64,000 nucleotides of DNA from assembly GCF_001425785.1 (NCBI RefSeq), contig NZ_LMDI01000034.1, positions 92,663 through 156,662 of the forward strand. The letters are read 5' to 3'. This document shows positions 9,261-18,067 of the stretch, piece after piece. Each line of letters opens with the position of its first letter. The first letter of the stretch is position 1. The position numbers and the translations under genes were made by a program. The notes under the pieces are model-generated. The model had not been told where the DNA came from, did no database searches, and saw only the letters and a program-made list of their open reading frames with translations. Origin of the DNA: Rhizobacter sp. Root1221 (lineage in GTDB: Bacteria; Pseudomonadota; Gammaproteobacteria; Burkholderiales; Burkholderiaceae_C).

Positions 9261-10094
9261 ATGAGCAGGATCCTGTGGGGCACGCTTGCCGCCGCCGTGG
9301 CCACGGCCGGTGCCGCCACGGCCGTTGTGACGTCCGGGCTGTATGACGTGGGCGCCACGAAGGAGCACACGCAGTTCCTGTACTCGCTGATGGAGTCCAC
9401 GATGCATGCATCGGTGCGCCGGAGGGCGGCGGACATCGTGCCACCACCCCTCGCCGCCCCGGCGCTTGTGGCCGAGGGGGCGGCCTGCTTCCGCGACCAC
9501 TGCGTGGTGTGCCATGGGGCACCCGGCGTGGCCCAGGGTGCCGCGGGCCAGGGCATGCAGCCGTTGCCGGGCCCGCTCGTCGATGCCACGCGCCGCTGGC
9601 GGCCGCGTGAGCTGTACTGGATCACCCGCCACGGCATCAAGATGAGCGGCATGCCGGCGTGGGAGTTTCGTTTCACCGACCAGACGTTGTGGGCCGTGGT
9701 GGCGTTCCTGGACCGCCTGCCCGCGCTCAGCGCGGCGGATTACGGCACGCTGGCGGCTTCGGCGGGCCCATGCCCCGCCGGTGACCCGGCCCGCGCGCTG
9801 CCAGCGCACGAGCGCAGCGCGCGTGAGCAGGCGCTCCTCGCGCTGCGCCAGCACGCCTGCACCGCATGCCACGACATCCCCGGCGCCGTCGATTCCGAAC
9901 CCCTGGTGGGGCCGCCGCTCGCCGGATTCGGCCGGCGCACCACCATCGCCGGCGTGGTGCCCAACACCCGGGAGAACCTCGTGCGGTGGATCCAGTCCCC
10001 GGCGTCGGTCAAGCCCGGCACCGCGATGCCGGCGCTGCAGGTGGGCAACGAACACGCCCGCCAGATGGCGGACTACCTGCTCGGATTGAAATGA
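9261..10094 (+). CDS. Dihaem c-type cytochrome, exported
   Basis: 277 residues with an N-terminal hydrophobic segment (about 5-25) that may be an uncleaved anchor. Two haem c sites: CVVCH (81-85) with a likely Met ligand in KMSGMPAWE, and CTACH (200-204) with PGTAMPAL. The second domain resembles the lipoprotein cytochrome of the oxidase operon. It is transcribed divergently from that operon with 59 nt between the starts. Start chosen at ATG 9261; an upstream ATG at 9225 would add 12 residues and spoil the signal. A role in feeding electrons to the oxidase is inference. Confidence 0.85.
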   Translation: MSRILWGTLAAAVATAGAATAVVTSGLYDVGATKEHTQFLYSLMESTMHASVRRRAADIVPPPLAAPALVAEGAACFRDHCVVCHGAPGVAQGAAGQGMQPLPGPLVDATRRWRPRELYWITRHGIKMSGMPAWEFRFTDQTLWAVVAFLDRLPALSAADYGTLAASAGPCPAGDPARALPAHERSAREQALLALRQHACTACHDIPGAVDSEPLVGPPLAGFGRRTTIAGVVPNTRENLVRWIQSPASVKPGTAMPALQVGNEHARQMADYLLGLK

Positions 10095-10156
10095 CGCCGG
10101 TCATTGGCCGATGCCAGCGCAGGCAGATCAGTTGGCGCTGCGCAGGAGCCGGGTGT

Positions 10157-11176
10157 TCACCATGACGGGACACCTGCAGCCCTGAGTGGGTAGGCCGCTT
10201 TCGCGCTGGCCGTGTGCATCGAGGCCAGGAGCTCGACCTCGAAGCCGGTGATGCCTCGACAAAGGAAGATCGACCGGCCGCGAGGAATGGGTGGCAGTGA
10301 GGGCCCCAGTGCTGCGAAATCGGCCAGTTTGCAACCCGACGCACTGACCTCCAGCGTGTCCCAGTCGGACGCGAGCTGCGCCAGGTTGTCGCAGAGGCGG
10401 AAGTCCATGGCGGCGTACACCTCGCGACCGATCTCGCTGCGTGCCAACGCCTTGGCACCGATGGCATTGATGTGCACCACGTCATCCAGCCGCTGGAGTT
10501 TCAACAGGTCGCGTCCGTCGAATGTGGCGCACACGATCACATCAGCACCGCGCGGATCGACCGATGGGCCCGCTGGCAACACGTCCAGTGACAGTGTTTC
10601 GCTGCATCGGCGGATGAATCGCGCCACGGCAACGTCGCTTCGCGAAACGATGCGGACGGATCCCACGGGCCGGCTTGCCGCGATGCAGGCAAGCTGCGTG
10701 TACGCCTGCAAGCCGGCGCCGATGATCAGGAGGTCCAGCGGCGTGTCATCGGCGCCGCAGGCGGCCTGGACAGCCAGCGCCCCTGCCGCACCGTTGCGCC
10801 AAGCCCCCAATTCGCGTCCGACGTGGAGCGCAACCAGCGCGCCATCGGAGGTGCGATAGAGCGTGGAGACATCGATGTTCCGGCCGTGTGCCTGCTGGCT
10901 CGAGTAACAGCGAAAACCGTGATGCCCGTCGTCGCCCCCTGGGGCATCCCCCCAGCCGAACACCTTCGCATGCCCCGAGGCCTGCTCGACGTGCCTCACG
11001 GCCTGCGGCCGGGAACCTGCCCGCGCCATGGCGGCGGCGAGCAGTCGCACGCAAGTGGTTGGTGACAGGATCGCGCCGATGTGAGCGTCGGTGAAGATGA
11101 AGGGGCTTGGCGCGTCCTGGGCCTTCGCCACGCTACTCACCACGGTAAAGCGCCCCGCCGCGCAGGCGACAGCCAC
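10157..11176 (-). CDS. Ornithine cyclodeaminase / mu-crystallin family protein
   Basis: 339 residues. The family's Rossmann motif LLIIGAGLQAYTQL lies in the middle, with RNGAAGALAV before it and VVHINAIGAKALARSEI after it. The family includes ornithine cyclodeaminase, alanine dehydrogenase and ketimine reductases, and residues that would fix the substrate cannot be assigned by eye. The reading frame opens about 25 residues before the family core (FIFTDAHIGAIL), so the true start could be internal. Base composition is less GC-rich than neighbours and the flanking DNA is AT-richer, which suggests acquisition. Confidence 0.75.
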   Translation of the reverse strand: MAVACAAGRFTVVSSVAKAQDAPSPFIFTDAHIGAILSPTTCVRLLAAAMARAGSRPQAVRHVEQASGHAKVFGWGDAPGGDDGHHGFRCYSSQQAHGRNIDVSTLYRTSDGALVALHVGRELGAWRNGAAGALAVQAACGADDTPLDLLIIGAGLQAYTQLACIAASRPVGSVRIVSRSDVAVARFIRRCSETLSLDVLPAGPSVDPRGADVIVCATFDGRDLLKLQRLDDVVHINAIGAKALARSEIGREVYAAMDFRLCDNLAQLASDWDTLEVSASGCKLADFAALGPSLPPIPRGRSIFLCRGITGFEVELLASMHTASAKAAYPLRAAGVPSW

Positions 11177-11544
11177 TCAGAATGGGTGATGGGGGAAATC
11201 CTGTTGCTGCCATGATCTGTCCTTCAAACTGCATCTGCCGTGCTGGTTGACCATATCAGGAGATTATTTCCTCCCTGCTTTTGAATACCAGCGCCATCCG
11301 AGCCAGACAGAATGAACGAGTCGAATATTTCCGGCGTCGGATCTCGTGTTCCGGGATTGAATATCAAGGGCGCCCGCCGTGGCGCATCCTGTGGCGAGGT
11401 ATTCTTGACTCTACATTGGGCTTCGGCCGGCCGGTCCCCCTAATCGCCAGGGGTTGACAGTTCATCGGGGAGATGGGAATTCCGTGTTTTATCGGAATAC
11501 GGTCGAGGAAATACTCACGTCGAATACGCTTTGAGACAATTGAC
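11177..11544. other. AT-richer intergenic region, no gene seen
   Basis: This 368-bp gap lies between the start of the cyclodeaminase-like gene and the 3' end of the MFS gene. It is clearly less GC-rich than the surrounding DNA and has short phrases such as GGAATACGG and CGAATACGC near 11490-11530. Open frames across it are out of character (arginine-rich, no family resemblance) and extend into the antisense of the MFS gene. It presumably holds the promoter of the minus-strand cyclodeaminase-like gene. I see no terminator with a U-tract. Confidence 0.5.
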
Positions 11545-12759
11545 CTAATCGGCTGAATGGTCATGAGCCGATCCCGGGGCATTTTCCCTGTGCCGCAGGC
11601 GCTGTCCGGGGTAAGGCGACACGAGCCACGCGCTCGCGCCGCACAGCACCAGCATGGCGAAGGCCAGCGGCGCGGTGGACGGTCCGGCAAGGAACGGCGC
11701 CACGGCCTGCGTGCCGAACGCACCGGCCAGCAGGATGGCCAGCATCATCATCGCCGACGCCCGCCCCATCTGCGACGGAGGCAACGCCAGGGCCTCGCTG
11801 AACGCTGCCGGGCCGCGGACGGCCAGGGCGCCGCAGAAGCCGCACCAGAACAGCACCACCACCGCAAACGGCAGCCGCATGAGCAGTGACCCGGCGAGCA
11901 GCGCCGCGCAGAGCGCCACGTGCAAGGCGGCCCCGAGGCGGATGGCCCCGGCCGGGCCGAGGGCCTTCGCGATGCGGCCGGACTGGCTTGCCATCACCAT
12001 GAACGTGGCCACGCTGCACACCTGCAGCGTGGCAAACGCCGCGTTGCCGAGACCGAACGCGTTGACGGCCATCTGCGGCGCACTGGCGACGAACGTCAGC
12101 AGCGCACCGAAACACAACGCATGTGACAACGCGACCCGCACGAACTTGCGGTTCGACAGGATCAGGGCGTACCCGGACTTGACCGTGCGATCGAGCCCGG
12201 GCATTTCGCGCGGCGCCACCCGCACCACGAACGGCATCACCGCGAACGTGACGGCCGCGAGCACCCAGAACGTGCCGCGCCAGTCGGTCACGAGCAGCAG
12301 CGCGGCGCCGAGCACCGGCCCGGCCGCGGGGATGATCGACTCGATCATCGAGATGGCGGCCAGGCCGCGCACTGCGTCGATGTCGTCCAGCGTGGCCCGC
12401 ACCACCGACGGGGCCACCACCGTGGCGGCCCCGGCCGCGGCGCCCTGCACGAACCGCATCACGAGCAGCCAGCCGATGTCGGGCGCAAGCGCACAGCCGG
12501 CGCTGGCCGCGGCCAGGCCACCCACCCCCAGCATCACGCAGCGGCGCGGGCCGAGCCGGGTCAGCGCCTCGCCCCACAGCAGCTGCGACGCCGCCAGCCC
12601 GGCGAGGAACACCGCGATGGTGGCCTGGGCCAGGGTCACGCTCGTGCCGATGGCCGCCTGCAGCGAGGGCACCGCGGGCAGGTACAGGTCCATCGAGAGC
12701 ATGCTGGTGCAGGTGATGAGCGACAGCGGCAAGATCGTGCGAAGCGCGGGGCGGGACAT
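11545..12759 (-). CDS. Bcr/CflA-type drug efflux MFS transporter
   Basis: 404 residues with twelve predicted membrane helices. The N-terminus SMDLYLPAVPSLQAAIG is characteristic of the Bcr/CflA (DHA1) branch of proton-coupled exporters. The loop 2-3 motif LWGEALTRLGPRRCVMLG matches MFS motif A, and motif C-like AAGPVLGAALL follows helix 4. Members export bicyclomycin, chloramphenicol or related compounds; the substrate here is unknown. It is divergent from the glycerophosphodiesterase gene with a 94-nt gap. Confidence 0.88.
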   Translation of the reverse strand: MSRPALRTILPLSLITCTSMLSMDLYLPAVPSLQAAIGTSVTLAQATIAVFLAGLAASQLLWGEALTRLGPRRCVMLGVGGLAAASAGCALAPDIGWLLVMRFVQGAAAGAATVVAPSVVRATLDDIDAVRGLAAISMIESIIPAAGPVLGAALLLVTDWRGTFWVLAAVTFAVMPFVVRVAPREMPGLDRTVKSGYALILSNRKFVRVALSHALCFGALLTFVASAPQMAVNAFGLGNAAFATLQVCSVATFMVMASQSGRIAKALGPAGAIRLGAALHVALCAALLAGSLLMRLPFAVVVLFWCGFCGALAVRGPAAFSEALALPPSQMGRASAMMMLAILLAGAFGTQAVAPFLAGPSTAPLAFAMLVLCGASAWLVSPYPGQRLRHRENAPGSAHDHSAD

Positions 12760-12853
12760 GCTTGAGGTTTCCGGGGAGGGGGTGCAGGATAGGTCATGCC
12801 GCCGTCACCGGGGCCTCGTATCGTCCCGAGATCCGCACCCGAGGAACCCACCG

Positions 12854-13984
12854 ATGAACCTCCGCTCCCTCCGTTCGTTCGCCGCGTTGGCGCTGGCCGC
12901 CGCCCTCGTCACCCCTGCCTCTGCCCACGGCCACGATCGTCCCCCGGTGCCGGCCAAGCCGCTGCTGATCGGCCACCGCGGCGCGAGCGGCTACGTGCCT
13001 GAACACACGCTCACGTCGTACTGGCTGGCCATCGAGCAGGGCGCCGACTTTGTCGAGCCCGACCTCGTGATCACGAAGGATGGCGTGCTCGTGGCCCGCC
13101 ACGAAAACGCCATCGCGATCCTGAACGCCGACGGTACGGTGCGCGAGGCCACCACCGACGTGGTGGACCGCCCCGAGTTCGCAGACCGCAAGACCACCAA
13201 GTCCATCGACGGCACGGCCATCACCGGCTGGTTCGTCGAGGACTTCACGCTGGCCGAGCTGAAGACACTGCGCGCCCGCGAGCGGCTGCCCCAGGTGCGC
13301 CCGGCCAACGCCCGGTTCGATGGCCAGTTCGAGATCCCCACGTTCGAGGAGGTGCTGCAGCTGGTGGCCCGCGCGAACGACGGCCGCCGCGGCAAGCGCC
13401 CGGTGGGCGTGTACCCCGAGACCAAGCACCCGAGCTACTTCCAGGGCATCGGCCAACCCCTCGAGGAACCGCTCGTGCGCCTGCTCCACCGCTACGGCTA
13501 CACCGGCAAGAACGCCCCGGTGATCATCCAGTCGTTCGAGACGCAGAACCTGCGCAAGCTCGCCCGCCTGACCCGCGTGCCCCTCGCACAGCTGCTCAAC
13601 GGGTCCGGCAAACCATACGACTTCGTGCTCAGCGGCGACCCGCGCACGTACGCCGACCTGGCCAAGCCCGCCGGCCTGGCCGACATCGCGACCTACGCCC
13701 AGGGCGTGGGCGTGAACACGAACCTGATGATCCCGCTCGTCAACGGCCGCCTCGGCACACCCACCACCCTCGTCGCCGACGCCCATCAGGCCGGCCTCGT
13801 CGTGCACGGCTGGACGTTCCGGGCCGAAAACGCCTTCCTGCCGAACGAGTTCGATGCGGGCGCCGACCCGGCCGCCTACGGCGACCTCGCCGGGCAGATC
13901 CATGCGTTCCTGCGCCTGGGGATGGACGGGTTCTTCACCGACCAGCCGTTCCTCGGCCGCCAGGCCATCGACAGCTTCAAGTGA
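12854..13984 (+). CDS. glpQ: Periplasmic glycerophosphodiester phosphodiesterase
   Basis: Hydrolyses glycerophosphodiesters to glycerol-3-phosphate and an alcohol. 376 residues with a signal peptide cut near LVTPASA-HGH. The catalytic region LIGHRGASGYVPEHT and the metal-binding block FVEPDLVITKDGVLVARHE are intact, as are VYPETKHP and the C-terminal DGFFTDQP. Length and motifs fit periplasmic GlpQ rather than cytoplasmic UgpQ. No glycerol-3-phosphate transporter lies nearby. The stop faces the DUF445 gene 13 nt away. Confidence 0.92.
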   Translation: MNLRSLRSFAALALAAALVTPASAHGHDRPPVPAKPLLIGHRGASGYVPEHTLTSYWLAIEQGADFVEPDLVITKDGVLVARHENAIAILNADGTVREATTDVVDRPEFADRKTTKSIDGTAITGWFVEDFTLAELKTLRARERLPQVRPANARFDGQFEIPTFEEVLQLVARANDGRRGKRPVGVYPETKHPSYFQGIGQPLEEPLVRLLHRYGYTGKNAPVIIQSFETQNLRKLARLTRVPLAQLLNGSGKPYDFVLSGDPRTYADLAKPAGLADIATYAQGVGVNTNLMIPLVNGRLGTPTTLVADAHQAGLVVHGWTFRAENAFLPNEFDAGADPAAYGDLAGQIHAFLRLGMDGFFTDQPFLGRQAIDSFK

Positions 13985-13996
13985 CGCACGCTGCCG

Positions 13997-15376
13997 TCAC
14001 CCGCCCCGCAGGAGTTCGGTGACGGTGTGGATCAGCAGGCCCGCGAGCCCGCCCACCAGCGTGCCGTTGATGCGGATGAACTGCAGGTCGCGGCCGATGT
14101 TGCGTTCGAGCTCTCCGGTCATGTCGTCGGCGTTCCAGCTGGCCACGCGGTCCACGATGTAGCGGCGGATGTCCTCGCGGTAGTGGTCGATCCAGCGCGG
14201 TGCGGTGGCCAGCAGCTGGGCGTCGATCCAGCCGCGCATGGCGTCGTCCTTCTGCAGCTGTTCGCCGAGCGCACGGGTGGCGTCGGCCACGCGCGCGCGC
14301 AGCGTCGAATCGTCGCGCGCCAGGTCCTGGCGGGTCCACTCGATCACCTGGCTCCACAACCCGTGCAGGTAGGCCGCGAGTTGCGGGTGCCCCAGCAATT
14401 CGGCCTTCAGGCGCTCGCCCTTCTCGCGCATCGCCGGGTCGTGCTTGAGGTCGTTGATGAACCCGCCCATGAAGGTATCGAACCGCTGGCGCAGCGGGTG
14501 GGCGGCGTCGGCCCCCATCTCGCCGATCAGGCGCACCACGCCCGCCACCATTTTTTCGGTGGCGAACCGGCCGGCCGCGTTGTCGAGTCCCACGAACCGC
14601 AGGTACTTCACCTCGGCGGCCACCACCTCGGCCACCTCGCGTTTCAGCGTCTCGTCGTCGAGCACGTGGCCCAGCTGCCTCAGCGCCGCGTCGAGTACCT
14701 GCTGGTGGCGGCCGTCGGCGGTCATCACGTCCAGCATCTCGCCCAGCAGCCGCGTGCTGTCGACCCGGTCCAGCCGCGCGATGACCGTGGTGCGGAAGAA
14801 GTGGCGCACCGGTTCGTCGTCGAGGGCCCGCAGCGCATGCGTGAGCAGCGCGCCGAGGTGCACCGACACCTGCTGCGCATGGGCCGGGTTGGCCAGCCAG
14901 CCGGCCAGCCTGTCGCCGGCGCGAAAGCCGCGCAGCTTCTCCAGCACCTGCGCCGTGCCGAGGAAGTTCGAGCAGATGAAGACCGCGAGGTTCTCGCCGA
15001 TGCGGTCCTTGTTGCTCGGGATGATGGCGGTGTGCGGGATGGGCAGCCCGAGCGGGTGGCGGAACAGTGCCACCACCGCGAACCAGTCGGCCAGCGCACC
15101 CACCATCGCCGCCTCGGCAAACGCGGCCACGTAACCCCAGGCGGGGTGCCGCGCCTGCAGCAGCGACGCGACGGCGTAGACGATCGCGGCGCCGGCCAGC
15201 AGCGCCATCGCGATCCACTTCATTCGAGCGAGGTCGTTGGAACGGTGTGTCGGCAACGGCGGCTCCGGCGAATGGCGTTGAGGTGCCTGAGGTGCCTGAT
15301 GAACGGCATTGCGGAGCGCACGATCGCGTGGCGGACCTGCGCCATCCTGTCCGTCAAGATTCATGTTGATGCTCAC
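13997..15376 (-). CDS. DUF445 family membrane protein (YjiN-like)
   Basis: 459 residues. Two hydrophobic helices (about 53-75 and 80-105) are followed by a long helical region. The family blocks GALADWFAVVALFRHPLGLPIPHTAIIP and NKDRIGENL, split across residues 95-130, are hallmarks of DUF445. The start is uncertain: GTG at 15376 gives MSINMNLD, while ATG at 15364 is 4 codons downstream; neither has a strong ribosome-binding site, though GGGGA precedes the GTG. Molecular function is unknown for the family. It is divergent from the TonB receptor gene with about 60 nt between starts. Confidence 0.82.
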   Translation of the reverse strand: MSINMNLDGQDGAGPPRDRALRNAVHQAPQAPQRHSPEPPLPTHRSNDLARMKWIAMALLAGAAIVYAVASLLQARHPAWGYVAAFAEAAMVGALADWFAVVALFRHPLGLPIPHTAIIPSNKDRIGENLAVFICSNFLGTAQVLEKLRGFRAGDRLAGWLANPAHAQQVSVHLGALLTHALRALDDEPVRHFFRTTVIARLDRVDSTRLLGEMLDVMTADGRHQQVLDAALRQLGHVLDDETLKREVAEVVAAEVKYLRFVGLDNAAGRFATEKMVAGVVRLIGEMGADAAHPLRQRFDTFMGGFINDLKHDPAMREKGERLKAELLGHPQLAAYLHGLWSQVIEWTRQDLARDDSTLRARVADATRALGEQLQKDDAMRGWIDAQLLATAPRWIDHYREDIRRYIVDRVASWNADDMTGELERNIGRDLQFIRINGTLVGGLAGLLIHTVTELLRGG

Positions 15377-15436
15377 TTTCCCCGATTGGAACGCACGGCT
15401 TGAACAGATAAGGTCGTTGTCAGAGGTAAAAGTTTG

Positions 15437-18067
15437 ATGCGCAGCACTTCCTCGCGGTTTTGGCAGTATGGGTGCGTTGCAGCCGCGCTGGCCCTGGAGT
15501 ACGCGGGCGAGTCACGTGCCCAGCCGGCGGCTGCTGCTCCGGTGGCTGCCAGCGATCCCATCGACAGCGCCGAACTGCCCCGGGTGGTCGTGACCGGCGT
15601 GCGCTCGAGCCTGGCTACCGCACAGGACACCAAGCGGCAGCGGATGGAAATCGTGGATGCCGTGGTGGCCGACGACATCGCGAGGTTGCCCGATCTCAGC
15701 GTGGTCGATGCGCTCCAGCGCGTGACCGGGGTGCAGATCACGCGCGACCGGGGCGAGGGCGGAACGGTTTCGATCCGCGGCCTGAGCCAGGTCGTGACAT
15801 TGCTGAACGGCCGCGAAGTGTTCACGGCCGGCCCCGGGCGGGCGCTCGACTTCGCCGACATTCCGTCCGAGATGCTCTCGGCCATCCATGTCTTCAAGAC
15901 GTCGACGGCCGGTCAACTCGAGGGGGGGATCGGGGGCACGATCGACCTGCGCACGCGGCGGCCGTTCGACTTCGCTGGCCGCACGCTGGTGACATCGGCA
16001 CGGATGGTGCACGGCGACCTCGTCGGGACCGCCAAACCCCAGGTGTCCGTGCTGGCGAGCCAGCGTTGGAACCTCGAGTCCGCGGGGGAGTTCGGCGCGC
16101 TGTTGAGCCTGGCGCATCAGCGGCGCGCATTTCGGGAGGACCAGAAGAGCAGCGGCACGCCTGTGCCGCGCACCAACCTGGTCGCCGGCCAGACGATCGT
16201 CGCGCCGAGCGGCACCTCCGAGACCCGCAGCATCGGCGAGCGCCGGCGTTCCGCGGCCGATCTCGTGCTGCAGTGGCGGCCGACGCCGGCGCTCGAGTGG
16301 CATGCCGAGGCCAGCTATGCGCAGCTTCACACGCGGCAGGACTCGCATCAGATCAATGTCGGCGCATCCGGCACGGCAGAACCCGGCAGCCTGGAACTGT
16401 TCCCCGGCACCAACGACGTGAGCCGCGTGACCTGGACGAATGCGCCGATGTCCGTCCTCAGTTTTGCACGCGACACGGTCGACCGCACGCGCCAGTTCGC
16501 GGTGGGGGGCGACTGGCAGGGCGACGCGCTGCGCGTCACGGGCGACGTGAGCCATACGAGGAGCTTCAACGACCTGTTCTTCAGCGGGCCGCTGTTTGGC
16601 GGCACGGCCGCCGCCTTCACCCACGACCTGACGACGCGTGTGCCCGGCACCAGCGTGAGCGGCACCAACCTGAACGATCCGGCGAACTTCAGCTTCGCCA
16701 GCCATGCCTTCCGCAAGCGGCCGTTCGATGGCGCACTGACCGCCTGGCGGCTCGACCTGGAGCACGAGGCCACTGCCGGGGTGCTCAAGTCGGTGTCGGC
16801 CGGCGTGCGCGTGGCGCGGCGCCGCGCCTCCAATCGCACGGGCCTGATTTTCGGCGACGCCACCATCACCGGCCTGTCGGCGGCCGATCGCCCGACGCTG
16901 GTGATGCCGAACCCCTATGGTTTCATGCCGGGCGAGGGCTCGCAGAGCCTGTCGGAGTTCATGGTGGGCAACCTTGACCTGGCGCGCGACCCCGGGGCAC
17001 TGCGCGAGGCGATCGGGCTGGCAACGCCGCTGCCCGATGCCGGTGGACCGCTGGGCACCTGGAACTTCGACGAAAGGACCCAGGCCACCTACCTGACGGC
17101 CCGCCTCAAGGCGCCCACGCTGCCGCTGGAAGGCGAGATGGGCCTGCGTGTGGTGCGCACGCAGGAATCGTCGTCGGGCTTCCAATCGATGCCCGGAGCC
17201 GGTGGCGTGGCGCCGATCGACGTCGACAGCCGCTATACCGACTGGTTGCCAAGCATGTCGCTGCGCTACGCCGGCCAGGGGGGCCTGGTGCTGCGGGCGG
17301 CAGCGTCCAAGACCATCACGCGGCAGAACTTCGACCAGATGTCACCGTCGCTGTCCTTGCTGCGCAACCCGGTGAACCCCGAACTCAACCAGGGCCTGGC
17401 CGGCAACCCGGAACTCAAGCCGGTGCGCGCGACCAACCTCGACTTCGCGGTCGAGCGCTACTTCAGTCCCACCACCGCGGTCCACGGCACGCTGTTCTGG
17501 AAGAAGGTGGACGGCTTCGTCGCCAATGAAAGCAGCGACGAGGTGCACGACGGCGAAACCTATCGCGTCACCCGTCCGCGCAACAGCCTGCCCGCGGACA
17601 TCAAGGGGTTCGAGCTGGGTTACCAACAGTTCTATGATGCGCTGCCGGAACCCCTGCGGGGCCTCGGCCTGCAGGCGAACTACACTCATGTCGACAGCCG
17701 CACCTCGCTGGCACCGGGTGGCGCCTCCATGCCGCTGCAGAACCTGTCGCGCCACAGCGTGAACCTGATCGGGATGTATGACATGGGCAGGATTTCGGCG
17801 CGTGTCGCCTACAACTGGCGCAGCAAATTCCTCAGCGGCCTCACCAACATCGTCGGGCTCGGACAGGTGCCTTCGTATACCGCCGCCTATGCCTGGGTCG
17901 ATGCGTCGCTGCGCTATCGCTACAACGAGCAGGTCACGCTGACCCTCGAGGGCACCAATCTGTTGCGCACGATGCGTCGCTCCTACTATGGCGCGGACAC
18001 GCGTCCCCAAAGCGTGTGGCTCAACGATCGCCAGATCATCGGGGCGCTGACCGTGAGGTTCTGGTGA
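15437..18067 (+). CDS. TonB-dependent outer-membrane receptor (Xanthomonas-Caulobacter type)
   Basis: 876 residues with a signal peptide ending ESRAQ. The plug begins VVVTGVRSSL and continues with DDIARLPD, VDALQRVTGVQITRDRGEGG and VSIRGLS, the signature of the Xanthomonas/Caulobacter-type receptors that often import oligosaccharides. The C-terminus ends in an aromatic residue (VRFW), as expected for BAM insertion. Its TGA overlaps the GTG of the sensor kinase gene, so the two are coupled, and the next gene encodes a secreted GH43 enzyme. Import of arabinose-containing oligosaccharides is therefore a reasonable inference. An alternative TTG start lies 3 nt upstream. Confidence 0.9.
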   Translation: MRSTSSRFWQYGCVAAALALEYAGESRAQPAAAAPVAASDPIDSAELPRVVVTGVRSSLATAQDTKRQRMEIVDAVVADDIARLPDLSVVDALQRVTGVQITRDRGEGGTVSIRGLSQVVTLLNGREVFTAGPGRALDFADIPSEMLSAIHVFKTSTAGQLEGGIGGTIDLRTRRPFDFAGRTLVTSARMVHGDLVGTAKPQVSVLASQRWNLESAGEFGALLSLAHQRRAFREDQKSSGTPVPRTNLVAGQTIVAPSGTSETRSIGERRRSAADLVLQWRPTPALEWHAEASYAQLHTRQDSHQINVGASGTAEPGSLELFPGTNDVSRVTWTNAPMSVLSFARDTVDRTRQFAVGGDWQGDALRVTGDVSHTRSFNDLFFSGPLFGGTAAAFTHDLTTRVPGTSVSGTNLNDPANFSFASHAFRKRPFDGALTAWRLDLEHEATAGVLKSVSAGVRVARRRASNRTGLIFGDATITGLSAADRPTLVMPNPYGFMPGEGSQSLSEFMVGNLDLARDPGALREAIGLATPLPDAGGPLGTWNFDERTQATYLTARLKAPTLPLEGEMGLRVVRTQESSSGFQSMPGAGGVAPIDVDSRYTDWLPSMSLRYAGQGGLVLRAAASKTITRQNFDQMSPSLSLLRNPVNPELNQGLAGNPELKPVRATNLDFAVERYFSPTTAVHGTLFWKKVDGFVANESSDEVHDGETYRVTRPRNSLPADIKGFELGYQQFYDALPEPLRGLGLQANYTHVDSRTSLAPGGASMPLQNLSRHSVNLIGMYDMGRISARVAYNWRSKFLSGLTNIVGLGQVPSYTAAYAWVDASLRYRYNEQVTLTLEGTNLLRTMRRSYYGADTRPQSVWLNDRQIIGALTVRFW

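Noticed and set aside
11364-11723. Frame in the AT-richer gap reaching into the MFS gene
   Set aside because: Half of it overlaps the MFS coding region in another frame; the product is Arg/Pro-rich with no motif.
16348-17185. Frames antisense to the TonB receptor
   Set aside because: Strong receptor motifs on the plus strand explain the region; the antisense frames are shadows.
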